This document shows positions 51,996 through 63,396 of a stretch of 64,000 bases of DNA, one piece after another. Numbering within the stretch: position 1 is the stretch's first letter; each line of letters opens with the position of its first letter. A program made the position numbers and the translations under genes. Source of the stretch: Castanea sativa (taxonomy: Eukaryota > Streptophyta > Magnoliopsida > Fagales > Fagaceae); contig NC_134015.1 in assembly GCF_040712315.1 (NCBI RefSeq), positions 43,297,464 to 43,361,463 of the forward strand, in the 5' to 3' direction. The notes beneath the pieces are model-generated. The model saw only the letters and a list, made by a program, of their open reading frames with translations. It was not told the DNA's origin and ran no database searches.

Positions 51996-53030
51996 TGATA
52001 GACCAAAAACGTATTGACCCCATGTGATGGATTAATTAATAAATTAGCCAAGTTTAATTAATTAACCAATTTAACCTGCAAATGCGTGGTAGCACAAACA
52101 AATCACAAATTTAACTAAAGTGCAGCAAAAAATAAATTGACACGGTGATTTGTTTACGAATGGGGAAAACCACCGAGGCAAAAACCCCACCGGGTGATTT
52201 TAAGGTCACCGCTCCCGAGAATCCACTATTACCACGACAAGCGGTTACAAGTAAAGAAATCTTAGTACCTTATACCAACCTACAGTTGAACCCTTACCCC
52301 AATACTCAATTGGACTTGTTCTGTAGTGACAATCTCTCCTTTTCAATGCACGGCTCCCAATACATGACTAACCAATTACGCGGATCCCAGTACGCGACTT
52401 CAATCACCAACTTGAGAAAGATGTTGGCTGCAAAGTTCTTTAGGTCATCCTCACAATGAAGAACAAGAAGATGCTTGGTTACAAAACCCTATGGGGCAAA
52501 AACACTGCAACTTCTTCACAAAGAGATGAACTTGGGCAAACTTTGTCTCTGGTCACAAATTGCTTGAACAGACTTTGCTCAATACTTGTGCAACTTATGT
52601 CAACTTTGATGGCTCTTAAAATAATCCTTTTATATGTCTAGGGTTGTGAGAAAAAAAGGCCCAAAGACATATCCACAGATTGGAATCAAAACAGATCTGA
52701 AAAACTGTTTTTTTTTTAAACCTCGATAGCTAGAGGTGTTGACATGCTGTCGAGAAGCTGTCGAGCCTCAGGGTTGGAATAGCTTATTAAAGCTCGTTAG
52801 ATGAAGTTGTCGAGACAACTGTCCAGCTTTAATGACAGACACTTCGTCAACTTGTTTCTATGACAGACTTACATGGATGTAACACTTGAACTTGAAACAA
52901 TGTTTCTAAACGCATTAAACGCATCCTAGATTTATCCGAATACAAGTAGAGTGCGTTTTTTCAAAGGATTTTCCAATTACATAAAATAATGACATATGTT
53001 CCTAACAAATGAAACACATATGTCCTAACA
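51996..53030 (-). mobile_element. Family 3 LTR (unit 3)
   Basis: 1035 bp from TGATAGACC to GTCCTAACA. Confidence 0.75.
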
Positions 53031-53960
53031 ATCTCCCCCTTTGGCAATCCGTGACAAAACCACAACGAACAAATGAACAAAGGAGAGAAGTCATAAATCA
53101 TTCAACTCGCATTCACTTGTTAAGTACAATAAAATCTATCATAACACAACTCTTGAAAAACTTTGCAAGAAGAGAGTTTATGGCAAGTAGACTTTGACAA
53201 CCTGTATTTTTGAAACACTTTAAGCAAAACACATCAAGGCATCTTTGTGTGAAGCAGAAATAATAGATTGCATACAAAAATAAGAAGCATGTGTATAAAG
53301 AAAATCAAGAAACAACACATGTAAGGATAGGTGAAATAAAACATACATCATCATACATACCACTTGACAAGCATCATGTATGTAAAAATGGTCACAAAAC
53401 CTAGGTACAACAACAATGTATCTCCAACAAAGAAAGAAAAGAAAAGATACATGTAATCTACCTACTCGATAACACCAATCCAGTGTCTTTTTCTCCCATC
53501 TTTGCAGGGAACGTTACCTCACCATAAGCTCTGATGATGTCATCGACTGACGATCATTTCTGGCTTTATCACCAGTGATAACAATTTCATCTTAATCTAC
53601 CCCAAATCAACCAACTCAATCACATCCTGCACAAATTTTCTAGCCCCAAAGAGTTGATAGGTACATAAGAACATCGCAAAATCTTTGCCTCAGCCATCGA
53701 GGTGAAATGGGGATGAATTTTGGTAACTTCATTTGAGTAGAGTTACCAATAACCTTTTTTTATATATATAATCATGTACAAATTTTCTATTATAATTTAT
53801 AGAAATGATCGTCAGTTAGGACATAAGAACATCGCAAAATCTTTGCCTCAGCCACCGAGGTGAATTGGGGATGAATTTTGGTAACTTCATTTGAGTATAG
53901 TTACCAAAAACCTTTTTTTATATATATAATCATGTACAAATTTTCTATTATAATTTATAG
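53031..53960 (-). mobile_element. Retroelement 3' internal remnant with polypurine tract and local duplication (unit 3)
   Basis: It begins with ATCTCCCCCTTTGGC (polypurine tract AAAGGGGGAGAT on the minus strand). About 140 bp at 53663-53803 recurs at 53821-53961. The joint carries AGAAATGATCGTCAGT (53801-53816), which is the exact reverse complement of 53546-53561. Confidence 0.75.
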
Positions 53961-54611
53961 ACATTAGTTTGTTTTTTTTATTACCAACAAAAGGAAATAT
54001 AGTGTATTGATGAGTACTTGGGAACTTTGTATTACTATTCTGTTTTAAATAATTAGTGAGGGATTCAGAGTTTTTCTATTTTAGATTATTATTAGTTACA
54101 GACCCACGCGGTGAGTGGAAATATTTGACGATTTATTTTTCTGTTAAGTAAGAAAACTGAAAATAGTAGATGAGACTTAAAGGTGTTAGTTTCAAACCAT
54201 TCTTAAAATGATGTGATTATTTTCAATTAAAGTATAGTTGATACAATATATTAGATTTTGAAAATTAAACTATCAATAGTTTTTAATTTGAAATTTTTTA
54301 AATTTAGAAATTTTTTTTTAGGACACATAATGCATTTTACATTAATTATTATAGATATTTAATAAATAATGTAATGTGTGGTTATAATTTGTTTCTAGTG
54401 CTCCATACAAATGGTTTATCCTTTATACGTATTGAATGGCCTAATAATGAGGCAAATTAATGTAAATCCATCACCTATATTAAAAAAAATATGATCTTTA
54501 ATAACATAAAAATATATATGTAATTTTATTCGGAATCATACTCAAAGAATGAGAAATAATTGTCAATGAAATAGCGCATATTTTTAGTTTTTACACATAC
54601 CTCTCTTCTCA

Positions 54612-54912
54612 AAGTATCATCGAATTTGACTAAATGGATTGAAGTGGATTGACTGGACTGAATGGACTAAGCTAGACAAAATAGACCGAATGGAATAAAT
54701 TAGACAATAATGGACCGAAGTGGACTGAAATGGACCGAAGTGGACAGAAATGGACCGAAATTGACTGAATGGACTGAAGTGGACCAATAAGGATTGAAGT
54801 GGACGAAACATACTGAAGAGGACAAAATTGAACGGACCGAAACAAATCGAAATGGACTTAAATTGACAGAAATGGACCAAGTGGACAAAAGTGGACCATA
54901 CTAGACCAAACT
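54612..54912. repeat. Degenerate TGGACnnAAn array, type I copy 4
   Basis: The longest array. It has an added pair of TGGACCGAAG/TGGACAGAAA units near 54730, showing recent unit gain. Confidence 0.75.
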
Positions 54913-56049
54913 AAACCAAAATACTATGCTAATGTGGGTCGACAGGAGCATGGTAACAATAAATTATTCACTTTAGCTTTTAAATATAAAAATTCCTATC
55001 TTAATTGTAGGGGAACATGTGCCAGGCCTATTTCAGAGCCAAACTAAGAATGTTGGGCAGCCCACATTAGAGGAGTGAGCCCAGCCCAATGAAAAACGAA
55101 TTATGAAAGACCCAACGCTTGAACATGTGATCCCAGTTGAACATTAATGCATATCATAGCAGCCGAATTGACGACAGGCACAAGTTACAAAGTAAATTGA
55201 CACAGTCAGATCGGTGGGATCCACTGCTGATCCTCGATTTGATAGGGGGAACAGTACCATTGATTCACAAGACCACTTAGATCCTAAATTCGGTAGGTCC
55301 CACACATGTGAGGGAGATTCCATCATTATGAAGACCCTACTAACAAAGAGTATAAACAAGGGGGTTTGAAAATTGGGGAGGGGGGGTGAAATCACAAGAG
55401 GAATGAGAGTCATACATTTTGAATTTGAGATTCATCTTGGGGCATAGGGGAACAGACTCAGTCCGAGAATCATACCCTCAGCCTAAGCTTAAAATCAAAA
55501 GTGACAATCTGCCTTAGTAGCTCAGCCCATTGTAGTTAACAACTGCTCTTAGGTGCTCCCATCATGGGCTAAAAATGTCCATAAAAGTAAAAACAAAAAC
55601 AATAATTTGAGTGCCCCAACGTAATCCTATAGTTTTAGGGCCTGGCCATTACATTAACTTGTATAAAAATTCATTGGTGAGATAGATGGCTAAGTAAAGG
55701 GAATTATAAACATGAAACTTTCCTTCAAAAAAAAAAAAAACTAGAGAGAGATGAAACACAAATTTTTAAAATTAAAATAATTAAATATGTGAAATTTTTG
55801 CTTTATTGATTAGAAACATAATATTTTTTTTATTGAGTGTTACTAAATTCAAGTAAAAATACCATATTCCAAATAAGTCATTTTTTATATAAATCTTAGA
55901 AAAATAAAAATAGAAATTCATTTATATAAATGATTAGTGCACCATTTATAAATCATTAATACATGAAAATAAATGCATATAGGCCATTAATACTTCTTGG
56001 ATATACATAAAATAAATTCATACTACTACAATGTTTGGTAGATATATAA

Positions 56050-56343
56050 GAAAATTGGATTCAAATCTTCTAGATTTCCTAGGATACTCTACCAAATAAA
56101 TTTCCGTAATTCTTAACATTTCTTTAATAATTTATTGGTCTAGATTTTGCTATGTCAACATTCCACTAATAGTAATTTTCTTACTTTGTTTGCAGCATTA
56201 TTTTATTATTTTAAGAGTATTGTTAATAGAATGCTGAGATGACAGAATCTAGACCCTTAAATCAAGAAAGATTGGTTAGGATTTAAGAAAATCTATTGAT
56301 AGAATACCCTAGAAAATCTATAGGATCTAAATCCAAGAAAATA
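56050..56343. mobile_element. Foldback (MITE-like) element, type I copy 4
   Basis: Homologous to 1951-2244, with both arms retained. Confidence 0.65.
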
Positions 56344-57000
56344 TGGCTACATAAGAAAATATGACTACAATGAATGAATATGCATTTAATTCTTCTTTTA
56401 CTAATCAAGAGCACAATTATTTTATATTATCAAATGCATGTGTTATTAAAATTTGCTTTTCTCTCATGATGGTTTTTAGTAATTATTGGTAAACTAATCT
56501 AAATATAAGGAAGACTGTAATATTTTGAATCCACTAATATTTTTTATAATAATTAATATTCAAATTAAATTATTTTAATATAAATAATTAATAAATATGA
56601 TCATACAATTTCATTTTATACAAATTTCATGCACTATGCTTGTGTCTAGAAACTCTTATTTTTTTTTAATTAAAATATAAAATTTTTGAGTGGAGGCCAA
56701 AAGTAATTTTACTTTAAGTGTAAAATTTGTGTCCTAATTTTATGAAATTTGAACTTGAATTTTTACTTCATATCCTTAATTTTTCTTACTGTGTTAATTT
56801 TTGGGAATTATATTTTCAATTTAAAAATTTTCATTTACATTTATATACTTAATTTGTCTTATTAACAAATAATTTTCAATTATATGGTAGATTTAATTTT
56901 CTAAGTACGGAAAGGTGAATACTAAAACAAAAATGTATTTACCCCAAGATAATTAATTCATGCATTTATCACAATAATACATGACCATATTATCGGACAC

Positions 57001-57007
57001 TATAAAG
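57001..57007 (+). promoter_or_regulatory. TATA box of peptide gene copy 4
   Basis: TATAAAG 98 bp before the ATG. Perfect 13-bp repeats AAAGATTACTATC start at 57004 and 57026. Confidence 0.55.
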
Positions 57008-57098
57008 ATTACTATCTAACGCTGTAAAGATTACTATCATCAGGCAAATCACTTTGCATAGTCATAACAAAGTCTTGAACTAGACCAATAAGAAAATA

Positions 57099-57160
57099 AT
57101 GGATGTCATTTCTTACAAAATGGCTTTCTTGATCATCCTACTTGCTTTTGCAACTTGTAA

Positions 57161-57210
<50 letters not shown>

Positions 57211-57476
57211 ATTTGATTTTTTATATGATGGTGGTGAATGAAATATTGATGGTAGGTTTATCATTACCAAGAATGTCAAATGCTGCGGTTCATTGTTCTC
57301 GTGATGTTGATTGTACATTCGCAATCAAATGTCATTCTCCATGTTTCCCCCTTTGTGTAAATGGAGCATGTCAGTGCTCCTGCGCTGCAACCCGTAAACA
57401 AGCTACTGTTGAAGGCAATCACGACAATCCGGCAAAAATTAGCAAATACTACTCATTCAAAAATAATGCAAACTAA
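57099..57476 (+). CDS. Secreted 8-cysteine defensin/NCR-like peptide, copy 4
   Basis: Exons 57099-57156 and 57256-57476 are joined across a 99-bp intron with a (CT)n tract and give 92 residues. All eight cysteines and the tail are conserved. The loops are of the copy 1 kind (Lys before the third cysteine, Pro in FPL) but with His where copy 1 has Arg and copies 2 and 3 have Leu. Residue 6 is Tyr instead of Ser. The AATAAA about 35 bp after the stop in the other copies is changed to AATATA here; a second AATAAA near 57621 remains. Expression and target unknown. Confidence 0.75.
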
Positions 57477-57877
57477 ATTGAGTACAAGAAGTTGTACCTG
57501 TCTTGCTACTCAATATAAAATGTACTTATCATGTCGTAGGGATAATAATTTCAAACTAAAAGCTCTAGGTGGTGTAAAGTCTAAAAAGAAATAAGATCAT
57601 TTATCAATTTCATTAATATTGAAATAAAAAAGGCCACTTTGCACTTCATGGCGTAGAAAAAAAATAATTGTGATACCATATGACGGAATTGCAAATTTCT
57701 CTAACAGTATGTTAGGATTCATTTCCTATAATCCAATTGTATGATTTTATCTTCTTACAGTTCATGTCCTAGAATCCAATGTACGATTTTACCTTTTTAA
57801 CAAAACCTTTTTATTTGCAGAGACTATTTAATATGATCATTAGAAATGTTGATACATTTGGAATACATTAAAAAAAA

Positions 57878-58250
57878 TTTGCCCCAATTTTTCATTGGCA
57901 AGATATTGTCTTCTTTTTGAGTAAGGCAGAGCCTAACCCCTTAAGGTTTTAAAATGCCTATTTCCAATTTCAACTCGCTGCCCGTCATATAAGGCTTAAG
58001 ACTTCCCCTTATATAGGCAATGTGAAACTTAGTCAAGATTTTGTTCTCTCGCACCTTACCCAACTTAAGAGGTATCTTGGCCTTTTGGGTTCTCATAATC
58101 TACCCCCCATAATAGGCCACATTTCCTCATGTGGGACATATACACCATCCTATCGTGTAGGATTCCACTCTGTTACTATTTGTCATGCCCAAATTCTTCA
58201 TTGACAAGACATTCTTCTATTTGAAAGTGACACATAGGCTCATCCTCATC
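57878..58250 (-). repeat. TRIM-like element, type I copy 4
   Basis: Same structure as 3759-4135, with the first repeat's edge altered by an A run. Confidence 0.4.
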
Positions 58251-58655
58251 TCTCATCATCAAATTCAATTTCTTCTGAGGATAATTGATTTTTGTGATCG
58301 CATTGATAATAGCTAGAGTCTATAGAATTTCTACCTTTTTTTTTTAAGTACAATCATTTTCAATGTTTTGGATTACTAATTTCTTTTTAATATGGGTAAT
58401 AGCGTAATAAGCCTTAATTGAAATATAATAAAAATATGTTATATTATATTAGTTAAAAGAGGGGACTTTATTTTAATTAGGGGGCTTGGGAATTGATTTA
58501 GTCACCTATATGCTAGAGTTCGCCCAGAATATTATATAAATTGCATGGTAAAGACTTTGGTTTGTGTTATTAAAATTACCTACAAGGTAGGAGGATCAAG
58601 GATGGGAATAGGCAAAGTAATTCTAATATGGAAAAAAAATTATCTTGTTAGTCCA

Positions 58656-59462
58656 TGTTGGGTTAAAATGAATTGACCCCTTGCAAATTAATTAATTATC
58701 CAAGTTAATTAATTAGATCAAATTACATGCAATAGTGTGGAAGCCCAAACAAATCACCAATTATACTAAATACAGCGGAAAATAAATTTAAAACAGGTGA
58801 TTTGTTTACGAATGGGAAAAACCACCAAGGCAAAATCCCACCGAGTGAATTTAAGGTCACCACTCCCAAGAATCCACTATTATCTATTACAAGCAGTTAC
58901 AAGCATAAGCAATCTTACCAAACCCTTTCGCTTTATCCTGAAATACCAACCTACAATTGAACCCTTACCCCAATACCCAATTAAACTTGTAATGTAGTAG
59001 CAGTCCTTTCGTTCAATGCTCGAATCCTAGTACGTGACTAACTCCAGCAACTTGAAGAGGTTGTTGGCTGCAAAGTTCTTCAATTCTTCAACAATAAAGA
59101 TCAGGAAGCTCCTTGGTCATAAAACTCTTGGCGTAAAGATGTAATAGCTTATTCAGAGAGAATAATGAATTAAAGCATTATCTGCTTACGCGATAGCCTT
59201 TAAAATAAGCCTTATATATGTCTAGGGTTGTGAGAAAAGAAACCCTATACAAATATTTCTACATGGGCCGAAAATTAGATTTGGAAATTTTGATTTCATA
59301 AGTCTCGACAGAAACAACTTGTGTCGAGCTTCAACATTAAATCTTGACAGAAGCCTTTCTGTGGAGATTGGCGTCGAACTTTAATAAACAGCTCTTCTTC
59401 ACTTGTTTCTTGGTCAGGTCTTCATGGCTTTAACACTTGACTTGAACAACATGTTTCTTGAA
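58656..59462 (-). mobile_element. Family 1 LTR, left copy, truncated (unit 4)
   Basis: It starts TGTTGGGTTAAAATG after AGTCCA, as in units 1 and 3. Confidence 0.65.
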
Positions 59463-60639
59463 AAGAGAAAGAAAAGCTCGATAGAAAGGAATTTTTGAGG
59501 ATCTGTCGAGAAGTTGTCAAGCTTGAAGAAAAGGAGTTTTTCAAGAGAGAAAAAACGCATAAAGATGAATGCAACAAGCAAGCTACTCAAGCAATGATCC
59601 AATCAACATATTAAGCTCTCAAGACATCTCTCCACATATAAACATAGCATCCACATATCCAAAAACACACACACACACGCGCACATGCGCGCGCGCACTA
59701 GATAAGTCTAACCAATTTTATATTTCAAAAAACAAGTTAAGACAGCTTAGTGAGCATATATCAACACATGTATCTCTTATGATGGCCAAATCACATTGTA
59801 CCTACACATGTATCGAAAGTAGCAAAGAATTTACGTGTTGTGTGTGAAAACATAACAAATGTGCATAAGTTTCTCATATTATGACGATTTAAGATATGAG
59901 AAAATATAATAAACTCACACACAATCATAAAAATTTGATGGGGACTATCACCTTCAAGGTACATCATATAACTCACACATCTCTTAGATACACGCTTACA
60001 ACCATATTAAAAGCATTTTGATTCTTTTTGCTTTTATATTCTTTATATATTTTCAATTTGAACATATCATGCATAGGCATGTAAGAGAGAAAAGAAATAC
60101 CCAATTATGTAAGCCAAAACACCACAATTTTGCTATGTCGAAGCACATAGATGTTATACATGATTGGTGGGTTTTAGTGGTGAGATGGTTATTTATGCCT
60201 TTCTTTTAGGATTTTCTAGTCCTTCTCATCAAAAAAAGTGATATGAGTATGAGATATAAAGACAATATTAATCGTACTCATCACAAACACAAGCCACAAA
60301 GCTCACTTGCTTCGTTGTGCATTTGAGATGCTCATCTAAGTTACAAGAGATACAAAGTTTAGAAAACTTTGTTTCAATGGCCATCCAGGGTACACAAGTA
60401 CCAAAATACACAAACACACACTGTTTTTGTATTTTTCTAATTTTTCAATTTTTTATTTTTATTTTTAGGTAAAAATAAAATAAAACAAAACTGAAAACAA
60501 ACAAATAAAACATGTAAACATACAAAGCATAAAACTAGACGAACTCAAAAACAAGAAAACAAAACAAACATGACATGCAAGACCAAGAGAGGGAGGAAGT
60601 GACCTAATCATTTGAAGCCTTTTTTCTTCCACACTTTGG
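59463..60639 (-). mobile_element. Retroelement internal non-coding region (unit 4)
   Basis: As at 5358-6560. The (AC)n/(CG)n tract at 59664-59698 is the longest of this set. No coding domains are recognised. Confidence 0.55.
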
Positions 60640-62512
60640 AATTGGTGGAAGATCATTTCCTAGAGTTAAGCCTTTGTTCCAGAGGTGAGGACGATGAATT
60701 GAAATCATTCAAGTTCGAAAGGAACATGAGGGCCTTGAGAAGATCTCCAAGAGGACCTAAAGATGGTGGAATCTGATCTTGACCACCAGATGATAACACA
60801 TTTTTACTATGTTGAGTGGCTAACCACTTATAGCAATTTGGACGAGTACGTCTTGAAGCTCCACAGTGATGACAATAATGGGGCTTCTTTGGTTGAGACT
60901 TCTTATTATTGTCTTTCTTAGTCCTACAATTCCTAGTCTCTTTCTTTTCAACCTTAGGGGATGCTCCTAGAATAGATTTGCCCTTGTCTATGTTCTCATT
61001 AGCTATCTCAGTTTTAGTTTCATTTTTCTCAAGATTTTCATTATTAGTAGGTGAAAAATCCTACTAGAGGAGGCAATATGAGAAGAGTTAGAGAGTTCAT
61101 ACCCCAAGCCGGTTCTGTCAAAAGCTGATTTCTAGAGGTTCAACATTTCATCCAGCTTTGCACTGGAAGTCCTCTCCGACTGAGCTTGAACTTGGAACAA
61201 TTCTGCTTCAAGCTTCTTGGTTCTTTTAGCCAAGAAATTATTCTCAAATCGTAATCCTCCAATGATTTGACAGGCTTCATCAACCTTGGTAGAGAGCTCC
61301 TCTTATTCCAGCTCCACTTCACTAAGCTTCTTAGTAGACAGCCTATACAACTTCACATACTTTTCAGATACCTTGTATAACTTTGCATAGGCTATATGGA
61401 TGTTATCCAGTTCATCCATCTTCTCGAACTTGGATTCCACTAAGTCCTCTTCTTCATACACTACTTCTATGATCCCCTCAGTAGGATCCACTATGGCAAT
61501 GAAAGCACTCAAGATTCCTTCGTCATCATTGTCGTTTGACTCAGTCTTAGGCTCAGTATCACTCAAGGTAGCAGCAAGAGCCTTGCTTTTCCCAATCGAC
61601 TTGAAATATGTTGGAGATTCTTGTTTCATGTGTCCAAAACCTTGACATCCAAAGCGCATTGGTCTAGAAGGAATAGTATACTGACCACCGTCCTTAACAT
61701 CCTCCTTCCTTCTGTCTTGACTTTGAGTTGAGAAGAACTGCATTGCTTGCGGTCCTTGTCAAAGCCTTTCACATTGGCATTCTTCATGAACTTCTTGAGT
61801 TGCCTAGTGATGTAGGACTTCATCTTGGAATCTTCATCATCTAAAGACTCACCAGTCTCATTACTTTTGGCCTTTAATGCCATATTCTTACTTTTGGTTC
61901 CTTTCCCTAGTCTAGTCAAAGCTGATTCGTAGGTTTGCAAGTTTTCAATCAGCTCCAACAAAGTAATGGTGTCAATGTCCTTTGATTCCTCAATCAATGT
62001 TATCTTGGAATGAAATCTCTCAAAGAGAGATCTGAGCACCTTTCTCATAATTTTGGGCTCTGGAATATGATCACCAAGATTGAATGTCGAGTTCACTATT
62101 TCCTTCAACTTGGCATAGAACTCATCGAACATCTCATTCTTCTCCATCTTTATCTCCTCAAACCTAGTCGTGAGCCTTTAGAGCTTTGAATCCTTGACAG
62201 CCTTAGTCCTTTCATAGGTTGTCTGGAGGATGGTCCATGCTTCCTTTGCAGTTTCAATTAAGGATACTTTCTTGAACTCCTAATTGGTCACCGCACTAAA
62301 TAGAGCATTCAATGCTCTACTGTTAAAGTTTTTGGCTTCGATCTTGGCCTCATCCCAATCAGCTGACACTTCCTTTGGGTTCACCCAGCCAATTTCCACA
62401 ACTTGCCAGACCTTCTCATCTAAAGACAGCAAGAAAGCTCTTATGCGTACTTTCAAGTATGCATAGTTAGTGCCATCAAATAAAGGAGGTATAATAAGAT
62501 ACTATCCTCTAT
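60640..62512 (-). pseudogene. Copia-type gag remnant, family 1 (unit 4)
   Basis: The fullest family 1 gag: DUF4219-like start (about 62500-62380), UBN2-like domain (62240-61900; frame 62147-61626), first zinc knuckle near 61660-61620 (GCQGFGHMKQES; His kept but outer cysteines lost), acidic region to 61303, and second knuckle CHHCGASRRTRPNC near 60830-60875, with Arg for His. It has stops and a frame change near 61700. No pol. Confidence 0.78.
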
Positions 62513-62574
62513 CCACGACAAACAGGGGTCAATGGATCACACAGCAAAGATTAAAACCGAATCAGAGTGTGCCT

Positions 62575-62586
62575 GTTCTGATAGCA
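62575..62586 (-). other. Decayed primer-binding site
   Basis: Minus strand TGCTATCAGAAC, two changes from TGGTATCAGAGC, then a 2-bp spacer to the LTR. Confidence 0.7.
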
Positions 62587-62588
62587 CT

Positions 62589-63396
62589 TGTTATGTTAAA
62601 ATGAATTGACCCCTTGCAAATTAATTAATTACCCAAGTTAATTAATTAGATCAAATTACATGCAATAGTATGGTAGCTTAAAAAATCACCAATTATACTA
62701 AATGCAGTAGAAAATAAATTTGACACAGGTGATTTGTTTACTAATGGGGAAAACCACCGAGGTAAAACCCTATCGAGTGAATTTAAGGTCACCACTCCCA
62801 AGAATCCACTATTATCAATCACAAGTGGTTACAACCATAAGGAATCTTACCAAACCCTTTGGCCTATCTCGAAATACCAACCTATAGTTGAACCCTTACC
62901 CCAATACCCAATTGGACTTGTATTGTAGTGACAATCCTTCCATTCAATGCACAAATCCTAGTACGTGACTAACCAATGATGCACAGATCCTAGTACGCAA
63001 CTAACTCCATTAACTTGAAGAGTTTGTTGGCAGCAAAGTTCTTTAGTTCATTAACAATGAAGATCAAGAAGCTCCTTGGTCACAAAACCCTTGGCGAAAG
63101 ATGCAGTAGCTTCTTTAGAGAGAATAATGAACTTGGTTACTATCTGCTTGTGATGGCCTTTACAATTAGCCTTATATATGTCTAGGGTTATAAGAAAAGA
63201 AACCCTATACAAATATTTCAACATGGGCCGAAAATCAGATCTGGAAAGTCTCAATAGAAACTACTTGTGTCTAGCTTCAACATTAAATCTCGATAGTAGT
63301 CTTTCTGTCGAAATTGCTGTCAAGCTTTAATGAACAGCTCTTCTTCACTTGTTTTTTGGTCAGATTTTCATGGATTTAACACTTGACTTGAACAAG
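62589..63396 (-). mobile_element. Family 1 LTR, right copy (unit 4)
   Basis: It starts TGTTATGTTAAAATG and is colinear with 8490-9312 and 43962-44786. Confidence 0.65.

Larger units (their letters stand above)
53961..58655. repeat. Type I duplicated block, copy 4
   Basis: Complete block: AT-rich empty DNA to 54611, decamer array, GGCCCATTTC module about 55010-55680, foldback, peptide gene 57099-57476, TRIM-like repeat and tail to the LTR at 58656. Confidence 0.85.

Noticed and set aside
57361..57594. Second-frame ORF across exon 2 and the 3' region with CTC and SCRRD motifs and a Lys-rich end (also 15488-15688)
   Set aside because: It has a stop at CAATAA in copies 1 to 3 and breaks differently in type II copy 2, so it is not conserved as a protein.
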